NCBI GenBank assembly: GCA_029933365.1
Contig: JAOZOH010000124.1
Span: forward strand, 1-8,286
Origin: Desulfuromusa sp.
Lineage (GTDB): Bacteria > Desulfobacterota > Desulfuromonadia > Desulfuromonadales > Geopsychrobacteraceae
Length of the DNA stretch: 8,286 bases
Direction of reading: 5' to 3'
In this document: one piece after another, positions 1 through 7,129 of the stretch
Position numbering within the stretch: position 1 is the stretch's first letter
Layout of the letters: each line of letters begins with the position of its first letter
Notes under the pieces: model-generated
What the model was told of the DNA's origin: nothing
The model's input: only the letters and a program-made list of their open reading frames with translations
Database searches by the model: none
Position numbers and translations under genes: made by a program

Positions 1-14
1 GTAATTATTCAACT

Positions 15-527
15 ATGCGTATTCTAGGGATTGATCCCGGTAGTAAAGCAACCGGTTATGGCTTTATAGAGCAGCAGGGAAACCGGTTGATTCATTTGGA
101 TAACGGGGCAATTTTCACCCACAGTAAAGATGCTCTGGCGGTGCGCTTACAAATAATTTATCAGGAACTCTGCATCCTGATCGAAAAACATCGACCTGAA
201 GCGGTTGCAGTAGAGCAAGTATTTATGGCGCGCAACCCGGCTTCAGCGTTAAAATTGGGACATGCTCGCGGGATAGCCTTACTGGCCGGAATAAATGCGG
301 GTCTACCGGTGGCCGAGTATTCAGCATTACAAGTAAAAAGCGCTGTCGTCGGTTATGGTCGAGCAGGAAAAAATCAGGTTCAGCAGATGACAAAAGTTCT
401 GTTGAATCTGCCTGAAATTGCTCAAGAAGATGCGGCTGATGCCCTTGCAGTGGCAATCTGCCATGCTCATAGTCATCATCTAGGCAATAAAATCGCACCA
501 TCCACCAAAACCCTTCGGGAAAGATAA
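15..527 (+). CDS. ruvC: Crossover junction endodeoxyribonuclease RuvC
   Basis: RuvC is the Holliday-junction resolvase. It acts as a dimer and nicks two strands of the four-way junction after RuvAB branch migration, completing recombinational repair in the cytoplasm. The 170-residue product has the family's usual length. The acidic catalytic set of the RNase H-like fold is visible: D7 in the opening GIDPG motif, E67 in AVEQVF, and D139 and D142 in QEDAADALA. The segment around residues 72-86 ([15 protein letters not shown]) is also typical of the family. The ATG at 15 puts GIDPG at the expected distance from the N-terminus. Only 14 bases precede it and no clear Shine-Dalgarno is visible there; the promoter must lie outside the window. 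ruvA starts two bases after the stop, so the two genes are almost certainly co-transcribed. Confidence 0.97.
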   Translation: MRILGIDPGSKATGYGFIEQQGNRLIHLDNGAIFTHSKDALAVRLQIIYQELCILIEKHRPEAVAVEQVFMARNPASALKLGHARGIALLAGINAGLPVAEYSALQVKSAVVGYGRAGKNQVQQMTKVLLNLPEIAQEDAADALAVAICHAHSHHLGNKIAPSTKTLRER

Positions 528-529
528 GT

Positions 530-1129
530 ATGATTGCCCTCTTAACTGGACAGTTAGCCTATCGCAGTCCAGAGCAGATAATTATTGATGTTGCTGGCGT
601 TGGCTATCGATTGCAGATTCCCCTTTCGACCTTTTATGCCCTGCCGGAAGAGGGCAAGGTGCAACTGCACGTTCACACCCACGTCAAAGAAGACGCGATC
701 AATCTGTTTGGTTTCTCCAGCACCACCGAAAAGGATCTCTTCATCCTGCTGATTTCCGTATCAGGTGTTGGCCCAAAACTGGCGATCACAATCCTCTCAC
801 ACATTCCAAGCGAAGAGCTGGCTCTGGCTTTAAGTCAGGGAGATATCACACGCTTGATAGCTATCCCCGGGATTGGTAAAAAAAGTGCTGAAAGACTGGT
901 GCTTGAGCTTCAGGACAAAGCGAACGCTTACGCCGTTTCTGCGGCCATTACCTCTACCGATGGTCATGTCTCAAACGCTGAAAGCTTTCATCAAGATGCC
1001 TTGTCCGCCCTGGTCAATCTGGGGTATAAAGAATCACTGGCAAAACGGGCATTGGGAAATATACAGCTTCCCCCTACCTCCCCCCTTGAAGATATTTTGA
1101 AAGCAGCACTGCAAGTCCTGCTGAAGTAA
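530..1129 (+). CDS. ruvA: Holliday junction branch migration complex subunit RuvA
   Basis: RuvA binds the four-way Holliday junction as a tetramer, holds it in an open square-planar form and loads the RuvB motor. The 199-residue product is full length. Residues 1-63 look like the N-terminal OB-fold domain (opening MIALLTGQLA) and include the acidic pin in KEDAINLFGF (E54, D55), which separates strands at the crossover. Two helix-hairpin-helix motifs follow, GVGPKLA at 79-85 and GIGKKSA at 114-120. After a variable linker, residues of about 150-199 form the small helical domain III that contacts RuvB (DALSALVNLGYKESLAKRAL). The start is two bases after the ruvC stop, with a weak purine-rich site (GGGAAAG) just upstream inside ruvC. 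Unusually, ruvB does not follow at once: a 145-bp repeat element intervenes. Confidence 0.97.
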   Translation: MIALLTGQLAYRSPEQIIIDVAGVGYRLQIPLSTFYALPEEGKVQLHVHTHVKEDAINLFGFSSTTEKDLFILLISVSGVGPKLAITILSHIPSEELALALSQGDITRLIAIPGIGKKSAERLVLELQDKANAYAVSAAITSTDGHVSNAESFHQDALSALVNLGYKESLAKRALGNIQLPPTSPLEDILKAALQVLLK

Positions 1130-1141
1130 CTGGAGCAAGAA

Positions 1142-1286
1142 TGATGGCGTCACAAAAATTTCGCTCTACGGTGTTGCAGCGTTTTTTCAAGACCTCGACA
1201 TACTATATGTATGTCTTGACCCTTGAAAAACCACTGCGCCTTGTAGAACGAAAATTTTGCATAGCCATCTAATTCTTTTTTGCGAG
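1142..1286. repeat. Hairpin-forming interspersed repeat, copy A (between ruvA and ruvB)
   Basis: This is a 145-bp imperfect palindrome that recurs at 4652-4796. It aligns with that copy without gaps at 121 of 145 positions by hand count. The left end reads TGATGGCGTCACAAAAA, and an inverted GATGGCTA occurs near the right arm end (1262-1269), followed by a tail with TTTTTTGCGAG, which itself mirrors the left-end sequence CxCAAAAA. The centre is a perfect 7-bp stem, GACATAC (1197-1203) and GTATGTC (1209-1215), around the loop TATAT. The paired TTTTTCAAG and CTTGAAAAA blocks lie further out. No transposase is encoded, so it resembles a MITE or a large REP-type element. It fills nearly all of the 167-bp ruvA-ruvB gap. 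A long stem followed by a T-run (1276-1281) could also act as a transcriptional attenuator. Confidence 0.85.
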
Positions 1287-1296
1287 ATCTTTAATA

Positions 1297-2325
1297 ATGA
1301 GCGAACGCCTGATTGCCGCCGATGGCCAACCGGAAGAGATCAACTTTGAGGTAGGTCTGCGCCCAAAATCTCTACTGGAATATGTGGGGCAAACCAAGGC
1401 AAAACAGAATTTGAAAGTCTTTATTGATGCGGCACGTAAGCGTCAGGAAGCACTTGATCATGTCCTCTTCTTCGGCCCACCAGGTCTGGGCAAAACAACT
1501 CTAGCCAACATCATTGCCCAAGAGATGGGGGTCAGTATTAAAAGTACTTCCGGTCCAGTCATCGAAAAAACTGGCGATCTGGCAGCCGTCCTCACCAATC
1601 TTGAAGAGGGAGATGTCCTCTTTATCGATGAGATACACCGTTTGTCTCCCGTTGTGGAAGAAATTCTCTACCCCGCAATGGAAGATTATCAGCTCGATAT
1701 TATGATTGGCCAGGGGCCATCGGCACGTACAATTAAGCTGGATATTCCCAGATTTACCCTGGTTGGAGCCACAACTCGAGCCGGGCTGCTGTCCTCGCCA
1801 TTACGCGATCGCTTTGGCGTTATCAGCCGACTGGAATTTTATTCCAAAGAGGAGCTCACAACCATCGTTAAACGGAGTGCGGATATCCTCAAAATCAAGA
1901 TTGACAATGACGGTGCCAGCGAAATTGCCGGCCGCAGCAGAGGAACCCCACGCATCGTCAACCGCCTGTTGCGCCGAGTGCGCGATTTTGCAGAGATTGA
2001 AGGGAATGGAAAAATAACCTGCGAATTAGCCAATCATTCGTTAAAACGGCTAGAAGTTGACCGCCAGGGATTTGACTACATGGATTGCTTATTGTTGCTG
2101 ACCATTATTGATAAATTTTCCGGTGGCCCAGTCGGTCTGGACACCTTGGCGGCAGCGATCGGTGAAGAACGGGACACCATAGAAGAAGTGATAGAACCCT
2201 TCCTGATCCAGCAAGGCTTTTTAAATCGCACCCCACGCGGGCGAGTTGTGACCGAAAATTGCTTTCGTCATTTCCAGCGCACTCCAACTCAGACAGATGG
2301 CAACAGATCTCTCTTCGGTTCCTAG
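1297..2325 (+). CDS. ruvB: Holliday junction branch migration ATPase RuvB
   Basis: RuvB is the hexameric AAA+ motor that, loaded by RuvA, drives branch migration of Holliday junctions using ATP. The 342-residue product matches the family in length and order. Walker A is GPPGLGKTT at 60-68 and Walker B with the DEIH box is at 107-114. Sensor 1 is in GATTRAG at 157-163, and the arginine-finger region PLRDRFG is at 168-174. The sensor 2 helix region [17 protein letters not shown] follows. A C-terminal winged-helix domain ends in [13 protein letters not shown]. The ATG at 1297 gives the usual MSERLI-type N-terminus. There is no strong Shine-Dalgarno; the only candidate is GAG at 1284-1286, ten bases upstream and inside the right end of repeat copy A. 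The ruvB 3' end abuts or overlaps the next gene. Confidence 0.97.
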   Translation: MSERLIAADGQPEEINFEVGLRPKSLLEYVGQTKAKQNLKVFIDAARKRQEALDHVLFFGPPGLGKTTLANIIAQEMGVSIKSTSGPVIEKTGDLAAVLTNLEEGDVLFIDEIHRLSPVVEEILYPAMEDYQLDIMIGQGPSARTIKLDIPRFTLVGATTRAGLLSSPLRDRFGVISRLEFYSKEELTTIVKRSADILKIKIDNDGASEIAGRSRGTPRIVNRLLRRVRDFAEIEGNGKITCELANHSLKRLEVDRQGFDYMDCLLLLTIIDKFSGGPVGLDTLAAAIGEERDTIEEVIEPFLIQQGFLNRTPRGRVVTENCFRHFQRTPTQTDGNRSLFGS

Positions 2326-2326
2326 G

Positions 2327-4654
2327 ATGTCAAATCTGACCAATCAACATCTACAACAATTTGCTCAACAACTTGCCACCTGGACAAAAGAAATCATCGA
2401 GCATGGTCGCACCCCGTTTCGTCGGGTTGATACCTATCCAGAGATAGACACCGAACAAGGAGTATTGCAACCACCACTGGTTTTCTGGATCAACCGGCAG
2501 AGCATGATGGCTGGAGGAATCCTGTTGTTGCCAGACAACAACCTGGAAACTGAGCTAGAACACGGCCGTAGCTGTGCCGCCGCCATAGGTTTGCAGCACT
2601 TTGTCACCTGGGAAACGGATCGAGTTAGAATCTGGCACGTTGATTATGAGCAAACCAGAGAACAGCAATCCTTTCCTTTATCCAGCCCGAGTCATCCAGA
2701 AACTTTCCGTTATTTACTCGCTGACATTCTTGATTCACTGAAACTTCTGGCTGTCCTGGGGGCCATTCCGGTAGCGGACCTTTCTCCTCGCTATTTCAAC
2801 AATCTATTTCAAGCAACCCTGCAGCAAGCTTTACCACCGCTGATCAACGCTTACCGCAGGCAACGCTCTGAGATAGAAGGGTCAACAGAGGATGCTGACG
2901 CCTGTGCTAATGAAGCAAATCGACTCCTCATATTGCAAGTGATCTCGCTACTTTGGTTCAACAAATTTCCAGATACAATATTACCGGAAAAGATGGACCG
3001 TGCTATTGAACTATCATTGCCCACTCTTCCAGAGCTCCTGAAACAAGCGCTGTCATACCATACAACAATCGCCCCCCCTCCTCTTCCACTTGAAACGGCA
3101 GTTTGCTTTCACCATTTACTGCTGCGTTTGCGCCAACTCTCCTGGAATCAACCAACGGAACGCGCCAAAGAGAGCATTTATTATCTCATCAACTCCTGGT
3201 ATCAGAATAAATCCGAAAATAAAGAGACAGCACCTATTCACCTTTATCCGGCAACACCACCATTAAATACCGAGACAGCAATTCTTCTCTCTGACTCGCC
3301 ATCATTTCTGGCCGCCACTGTACTATTGGCAGATATTTCAACTCATAGGCAATACAATTTATTTTTGGGCAATTTATTTCAATTTGATCGAGACAGCTTC
3401 TCGTCCGAAGCGATTGTCGGTCGTTTACTGAACCGTGCCGTAATCCCAAGCTCAACGCGCCATGAATATTCAACCAGACTACGAATCTCTTGGCCAAATC
3501 GGCACATCAAAATTAAAACGGGGCAACCCTTTTGGTTATGGGAGTTGATCCATCTTCTGGGGCTCTGCCATGTGGACCAAAAACTATCTCTGGAGTTACC
3601 AATTGATCTGCTAAACAAACCAGCAAACATAATGGCCTGGTCTTTATTATGTGAAAATTTCAGTTTTCAACAAATTCAGCTATTGAACAATGGCGATCTT
3701 TTGCTCCATATTTCACACAGTGAAATTCAGGATGAAACATTTCCACTACAATTCCCTGAAGAAATCAGAAAAATCACTCCGGTTGCTGATCCAGACAGTT
3801 TCAGACACCGGCTATTGCTCGCCCTCACTTTACCAAAAAATATCTACAACTTTTTGGGAGATGAACTCATTTGGCCTGAATTTGATGACATCCCTGACGA
3901 TCACCTCCCAGGCTGGGAAGTTTACTGTCAAAGTCATCTCTATAAATGGTTCAGAAATATCCTGCGAAATGGACACATTCAAACAGAACCTGGAAGTGAG
4001 GGATCGACAAATACTAACCATGGTGGGATTCCATACCCTGAGCCACTCCTGCTAAATGAGCTGGCACATTTTGGACAAGGGATGAGGGCAGGTCAGCAAT
4101 CCTCATCGATTGATCATTTTTTGGCAAACATCCTCGCATGTCCAGCTGTTGAAAATATCAAACTATCAGGGATCACTCAAATTCCAAGGACAAGCGCCCC
4201 GGAGACCCATTCAGGGAAAAAGTTCAAAGAGAGCATCGCGCAACAATTATCAAACCATGGGATTCCTAATTTCCCGGAGCAATATCTCTATTTTTTGGAT
4301 CAACCAGAGATTTATCACTATTCGATAACCCCCCCCTTAAGAGTAAAAAGCAACCTTCTTGGGCAATTTGAATTGGAAGATGCAAAAGGTCAAATTATCG
4401 CAGGCTATGGGGAGGAATTAGAACAAATATTATTATTCTGTTCTGCAGCAGGAAAATCAGAATTTGATTTACCCGGCGACCGGCATCAACTTGAGCAATT
4501 ACTGATATATTATAAAAAAGACCTAAATTCTCTGTATAAATACCTTAGTAATCTTTGCTATAGCCAGATCGAAAATTCAAAATCAGCTCACAGACTGATC
4601 AAAAACACCTGGGGAAACTTCAACCTGCCCGACCCCGCATGGTTTAAAGATTGA
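2327..4654 (+). CDS. Uncharacterised protein of about 775 aa, coupled to ruvB
   Basis: I do not recognise this protein. I chose the ATG at 2327, one base after the ruvB stop. An in-frame ATG at 2297, inside ruvB, would add ten residues. Neither has a good Shine-Dalgarno, so translational coupling to ruvB is likely. No signal peptide or membrane segment is evident, which suggests a cytoplasmic protein. Residues 51-106 show a strand, strand, helix, strand pattern (LVFWIN, GGILLLP, LETELEHGRSCAAAIGL, HFVTWETDRVRIWHV). It faintly recalls the N-terminal restriction-endonuclease-like domain of type I restriction subunits, but I see no intact PD-(D/E)XK residues. Residues of about 125-330 look mainly helical, and no methyltransferase, helicase or zinc motif was found. 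The 3' third is AT-richer than the ruv genes. The TGA stop coincides with the first three bases of repeat copy B. The ORF is certain; the function is unknown. Confidence 0.85.
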   Translation: MSNLTNQHLQQFAQQLATWTKEIIEHGRTPFRRVDTYPEIDTEQGVLQPPLVFWINRQSMMAGGILLLPDNNLETELEHGRSCAAAIGLQHFVTWETDRVRIWHVDYEQTREQQSFPLSSPSHPETFRYLLADILDSLKLLAVLGAIPVADLSPRYFNNLFQATLQQALPPLINAYRRQRSEIEGSTEDADACANEANRLLILQVISLLWFNKFPDTILPEKMDRAIELSLPTLPELLKQALSYHTTIAPPPLPLETAVCFHHLLLRLRQLSWNQPTERAKESIYYLINSWYQNKSENKETAPIHLYPATPPLNTETAILLSDSPSFLAATVLLADISTHRQYNLFLGNLFQFDRDSFSSEAIVGRLLNRAVIPSSTRHEYSTRLRISWPNRHIKIKTGQPFWLWELIHLLGLCHVDQKLSLELPIDLLNKPANIMAWSLLCENFSFQQIQLLNNGDLLLHISHSEIQDETFPLQFPEEIRKITPVADPDSFRHRLLLALTLPKNIYNFLGDELIWPEFDDIPDDHLPGWEVYCQSHLYKWFRNILRNGHIQTEPGSEGSTNTNHGGIPYPEPLLLNELAHFGQGMRAGQQSSSIDHFLANILACPAVENIKLSGITQIPRTSAPETHSGKKFKESIAQQLSNHGIPNFPEQYLYFLDQPEIYHYSITPPLRVKSNLLGQFELEDAKGQIIAGYGEELEQILLFCSAAGKSEFDLPGDRHQLEQLLIYYKKDLNSLYKYLSNLCYSQIENSKSAHRLIKNTWGNFNLPDPAWFKD

Positions 4655-4796
4655 TGGCGTCGCAAAAAGTCCGACCCACGGTGTTGCAGCAGTTTTTCAA
4701 GACCTTGACATACAATATGTATGCCTTCGTCCCTGAAAAACCACTACGCCTTGTGGGACGAAATTTTTATTTAGCCATCTGATTCATTTTTGCGAG
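4652..4796. repeat. Hairpin-forming interspersed repeat, copy B (end of the ruv cluster)
   Basis: This is the second full copy of the 145-bp palindromic element, in the same orientation as copy A and exactly 3510 bp downstream of it with no net indel. The left end reads TGATGGCGTCGCAAAAAG. The central stem is GACATAC (4707-4713) against GTATGCC (4719-4725) around AATAT. The arms continue as an imperfect stem of about 60 bp, with matching blocks such as GTTTTTCAAG/CTGAAAAAC and CCCAC/GTGGG. The right tail TTTTTGCGAG (4787-4796) is the inverse of the left-end CGCAAAAA. Its first bases, TGA, are the stop codon of the preceding gene. With its T-run (4787-4791) it may end transcription of the ruv cluster before the next promoter at 4876. 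Confidence 0.85.
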
Positions 4797-4808
4797 TGCA
4801 TTACAGAT

Positions 4809-4858
4809 TAATGGTGTCACATAAAATCTGACATCCTGCGTTGCTGCGGTTTTTCAAG
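4809..4858. repeat. Half-length relic of the hairpin repeat, copy C
   Basis: These 50 bases align without gaps to the left arm of copy B at 37 of 50 positions (about 74% by hand count). They run from TAATGGTGTCACATAAAA to a fully conserved GTTTTTCAAG. The similarity stops where the central stem should begin, and no right arm is present. It starts 13 bases after copy B ends. It is best read as a decayed or truncated copy lying just upstream of the phasin promoter. Confidence 0.65.
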
Positions 4859-4875
4859 ATATCTCTTTTGTCCAT

Positions 4876-4903
4876 TTGATCTGTTTTCAAAAACTGCTAT
4901 AAT
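4876..4903 (+). promoter_or_regulatory. Predicted sigma70-type promoter of the phasin-ubiB unit
   Basis: A perfect TATAAT lies at 4898-4903 and is preceded by TG at 4895-4896, giving an extended -10 (TGCTATAAT). A partial -35, TTGATC at 4876-4881 (4 of 6 consensus bases), stands 16 bp upstream; TTTGAT with 17-bp spacing is the alternative reading. Transcription would start near 4910, giving a leader of about 34 nt with AGGAGG at 4933-4938. This is the clearest housekeeping promoter in the window. Confidence 0.65.
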
Positions 4904-4943
4904 TTCCACAAGTCTTTAATATCTTTGCTGACAGGAGGTCGTA

Positions 4944-5249
4944 ATGCTGGAAATTCTTGAAAAGACATTGTTGACCGGAATCGGTGCTATGGCATTGACT
5001 CAGAAAAAAGCAGAAGAACTGATTGATGACCTGAAAAAGCGGATGAATTTGACAGATGATGAGGGGAAAAATCTTCTGGAAAAGCTCCGCAGTGCCGCCA
5101 AGGAAAATCAGGAGAAGCTGGAAGAAATGGCTCAAGGTGAAGTAAAAAAAGCTTGTGAGCGTGTTGGTGTGGTCAACATGGATGATTTTAAAAAACTGCG
5201 GCATAAAGTAGAGCAACTGGAAAAACAACTAAAAGCGCAAGCTAAATAA
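4944..5249 (+). CDS. Phasin-like coiled-coil protein
   Basis: This 101-residue, highly charged protein is almost entirely helical by eye. A short hydrophobic N-terminal helix (LEILEKTLLTGIGAMALT) is followed by KKAEELIDDLKKRMNLTDDEGKNLLEKL, and a C-terminal heptad stretch ends in LRHKVEQLEKQLKAQ. This pattern is that of the small phasin-family proteins annotated as polyhydroxyalkanoate granule-associated or synthesis-regulator phasins. Such proteins coat storage granules or act as coiled-coil scaffolds. There is no PHA synthase gene in the window, so a role in PHA metabolism is not shown here. The start at ATG 4944 is supported by a strong AGGAGG six bases upstream (4933-4938). It is the first gene of a two-gene unit with the UbiB-family gene, which begins 21 bases after its stop in the same frame. 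Confidence 0.8.
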   Translation: MLEILEKTLLTGIGAMALTQKKAEELIDDLKKRMNLTDDEGKNLLEKLRSAAKENQEKLEEMAQGEVKKACERVGVVNMDDFKKLRHKVEQLEKQLKAQAK

Positions 5250-5270
5250 AATTCTACACGGGATTGTATC

Positions 5271-6959
5271 TTGCCACTCAATCGGATCAACCGCAATATT
5301 CGCTCCCTGAAACGTTATCGACAGGTTCTCGGGATCCTCATTAAGTACGGATTCGGACATATTGTCGAGCAGCTCAATATCGATTATTATCTTGAGTTGG
5401 GCAAGCGAATCGTTTCACTGGGAACTGCATCTCGTGAGTTGGAGCGCCTGACCCAGGCTGCCAGATTCAGGTTAGCCTTGGAGGAACTGGGTCCGACCTT
5501 TATCAAATTGGGGCAGATCCTTTCGACCCGACCTGACATCGTTCCCGCTGATGTCCTGGAAGAACTACAGATACTTCAGGACCATATTCCAGCCGTTCCG
5601 TCCGATGACATCAAGGCTCAGATTCATCGTGAGCTCGGCTATCCCACAGAAGAATTATTCAAAGATTTTGAGCACACCCCCTTAGCCACAGCCAGTATTG
5701 CCCAAGTCCATCGTGGCACCCTGAAAAATGGTGAGAAAATTGTCTGCAAGGTTCGCAGGCCTGGCATTGAGTCCATTATCGAAACGGATCTGGATATCAT
5801 GATGGGACTGGCTTACCTGATTGAAAAACATCTGCCGGGTGGAGAACTATACGACCCAGTTGGCCTGGTCAGAGAGTTCCGCCGCACCATTCATCGTGAA
5901 CTCGATTTTTCTCGTGAAGGACGAACCACAGAACGCTTTGCGGCAAATTTTGCCGCCGATGAAACAGTTCATATTCCCAAAGTATTCTGGGACCATACTG
6001 GGCAAACAGTGTTGACCCTGGAATACATTTCAGGGATAAAAATTTCCGATCAGAATAAACTAGTGGAGGCAGGTCTTGATCTGGAAATTATCGCCAAAAA
6101 CGGTGCTGACAACTTTTTGAAGCAGGTTTTTATCCATGGTTTGTTTCACGCTGATCCTCACCCGGGTAATATTCATATCCTGCCGGGAAATGTTCTCTGC
6201 ATCTTTGATTTTGGGATGGTCGGACGCCTGGATGACGATTTAAAACTTCATTTGACAGAACTTCTTCTATGTGTTCTGCGCCGGGATGTCGACCATCTTA
6301 TCTCACAACTTCTTTATTCTGGAGACTTGCACGACGAATCAAACATCAAAAACCTGAAACGAGACCTTACCGAATTTATCGATGATTATTACGACATCAT
6401 GTTACAGGATCTCAAAGTTGGGAAACTGCTGCTCGATTTTGTAGAAATTTTGACCGAATATCAGATTAAATTTCCATCAAACTTGATGTTATTATCTCGC
6501 GCTTTATTCGTCATGGAAGGGATAGGCAGACAGCTGGATCCAAACTTCAATATGGTTGCACAGCTTAAACCTTTTGCCGAACAGGTGATTAAAAACCGCT
6601 ACTCGCCAACCAGTATTGCTAAGGATGCTGCACGAACTCTGCAATCATACCAGGCACTTGGTAAAAGTTTACCCAGAGATATTAAAGAGTTCATCAATCG
6701 CATTAATCGCAATAAATTCAAAATAGATGTTGAACACCGCGGGTTCGAACGTTTAGTTAACGATCTTGACAAATCCACTAACCGAATCTCCTTCAGTATG
6801 GTTATTGCAGCACTCATCGTTGGGTCATCATTAGTTATGCAGATAGACAAAGGCCCCATGCTATTTGGTTTTCCAATTCTGGGACTCCTGGGCTATTCAG
6901 TCGCGGGATTTCTGGGACTAGGGCTAGCAATAGCAATTTTGCGTTCTGGCCGCATGTGA
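5271..6959 (+). CDS. ubiB: ABC1/AarF/UbiB-family atypical protein kinase-like ATPase
   Basis: This 562-residue protein belongs to the UbiB/ADCK family: membrane-associated atypical kinases that support isoprenoid quinone synthesis, probably by ATP-driven lipid handling. Visible family motifs are the KxGQ motif (K79-Q82 in [16 protein letters not shown]), the alanine-rich nucleotide loop [11 protein letters not shown] at 139-149, the ATP-site lysine K160 in VCKVRRPG, and ELD at 210-212. The catalytic-loop motif HADPHPGN is at 293-300 and the metal-binding DFG at 313-315. Two hydrophobic segments near the C-terminus (about 520-535 and 538-557) should anchor it in the inner membrane. The TTG at 5271 is the only plausible start: the frame is open for just seven codons upstream, back to the phasin stop, and the resulting MPLNRINRN matches expected N-termini. 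A weak GGGA precedes it. In this group the quinone is probably menaquinone, so the substrate is uncertain. Confidence 0.92.
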   Translation: MPLNRINRNIRSLKRYRQVLGILIKYGFGHIVEQLNIDYYLELGKRIVSLGTASRELERLTQAARFRLALEELGPTFIKLGQILSTRPDIVPADVLEELQILQDHIPAVPSDDIKAQIHRELGYPTEELFKDFEHTPLATASIAQVHRGTLKNGEKIVCKVRRPGIESIIETDLDIMMGLAYLIEKHLPGGELYDPVGLVREFRRTIHRELDFSREGRTTERFAANFAADETVHIPKVFWDHTGQTVLTLEYISGIKISDQNKLVEAGLDLEIIAKNGADNFLKQVFIHGLFHADPHPGNIHILPGNVLCIFDFGMVGRLDDDLKLHLTELLLCVLRRDVDHLISQLLYSGDLHDESNIKNLKRDLTEFIDDYYDIMLQDLKVGKLLLDFVEILTEYQIKFPSNLMLLSRALFVMEGIGRQLDPNFNMVAQLKPFAEQVIKNRYSPTSIAKDAARTLQSYQALGKSLPRDIKEFINRINRNKFKIDVEHRGFERLVNDLDKSTNRISFSMVIAALIVGSSLVMQIDKGPMLFGFPILGLLGYSVAGFLGLGLAIAILRSGRM

Positions 6960-6974
6960 AAACTATTGATGCTG

Positions 6975-7017
6975 TTGTTAACAAATCAGAAAAACAGTTA
7001 TGGCTAACTGTGTTAAC
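6975..7017. promoter_or_regulatory. Cluster of dyads downstream of ubiB, possible operator or upstream activator site
   Basis: A 10-bp perfect palindrome, TTGTTAACAA (6975-6984), is followed by a 7-bp inverted repeat, ACAGTTA (6994-7000) and TAACTGT (7005-7011), around TGGC. A second GTTAAC lies at 7012-7017. There is no following T-run, so this does not look like an intrinsic terminator for ubiB. The second dyad is centred about 153 bp upstream of the predicted lpxC transcription start, a distance usual for activator sites of sigma54 promoters. No specific regulator can be named. Confidence 0.35.
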
Positions 7018-7089
7018 TCCGGCACAGAATTAAGTAAAACTTGCGCATTCCTGCAACATTTCCCATACAAAGTTATTTCCTAAAAATAA

Positions 7090-7114
7090 TTACTCATGTA
7101 ATTACGATGAGTTA
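7090..7114. promoter_or_regulatory. Inverted repeat upstream of the lpxC promoter
   Basis: TTACTCAT (7090-7097) and ATGAGTTA (7107-7114) form an 8-bp inverted repeat with one mismatch, separated by nine bases that contain the perfect palindrome GTAATTAC (7098-7105). TAATTAC also occurs as a direct repeat (7087-7093 and 7099-7105). A further ACTCAT lies in the lpxC leader at 7167-7172. The site would sit at about -66 to -42 from the predicted start. This suggests a dimeric DNA-binding protein, but AT-rich sequence can give such dyads by chance. Confidence 0.35.
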
Positions 7115-7129
7115 CAGAAATCACTAAAT

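Noticed and set aside
3300..3400. Possible N6-adenine methyltransferase region in the unknown protein (GNLFQFD resembling a degenerate NPPY motif)
   Set aside because: No glycine-rich SAM-binding motif precedes it and the key proline pair is absent; the likeness is too weak to support.
1142..4858. CRISPR array
   Set aside because: The repeats are 145 bp long, palindromic throughout, and separated by kilobases or a few bases rather than regular short spacers; no cas genes are present.
4887..5228. 113-codon open frame on the minus strand opposite the phasin-like gene
   Set aside because: It reads as a Phe/Leu-rich shadow of the Lys/Glu-rich coiled-coil gene, with no start signal of its own; the + strand gene has a strong ribosome site and promoter.
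6741..6750. GGGTTCGAAC resembling a tRNA T-arm
   Set aside because: It lies inside the intact UbiB-family coding region (RGFERL), and no acceptor, D or anticodon arm can be built around it.
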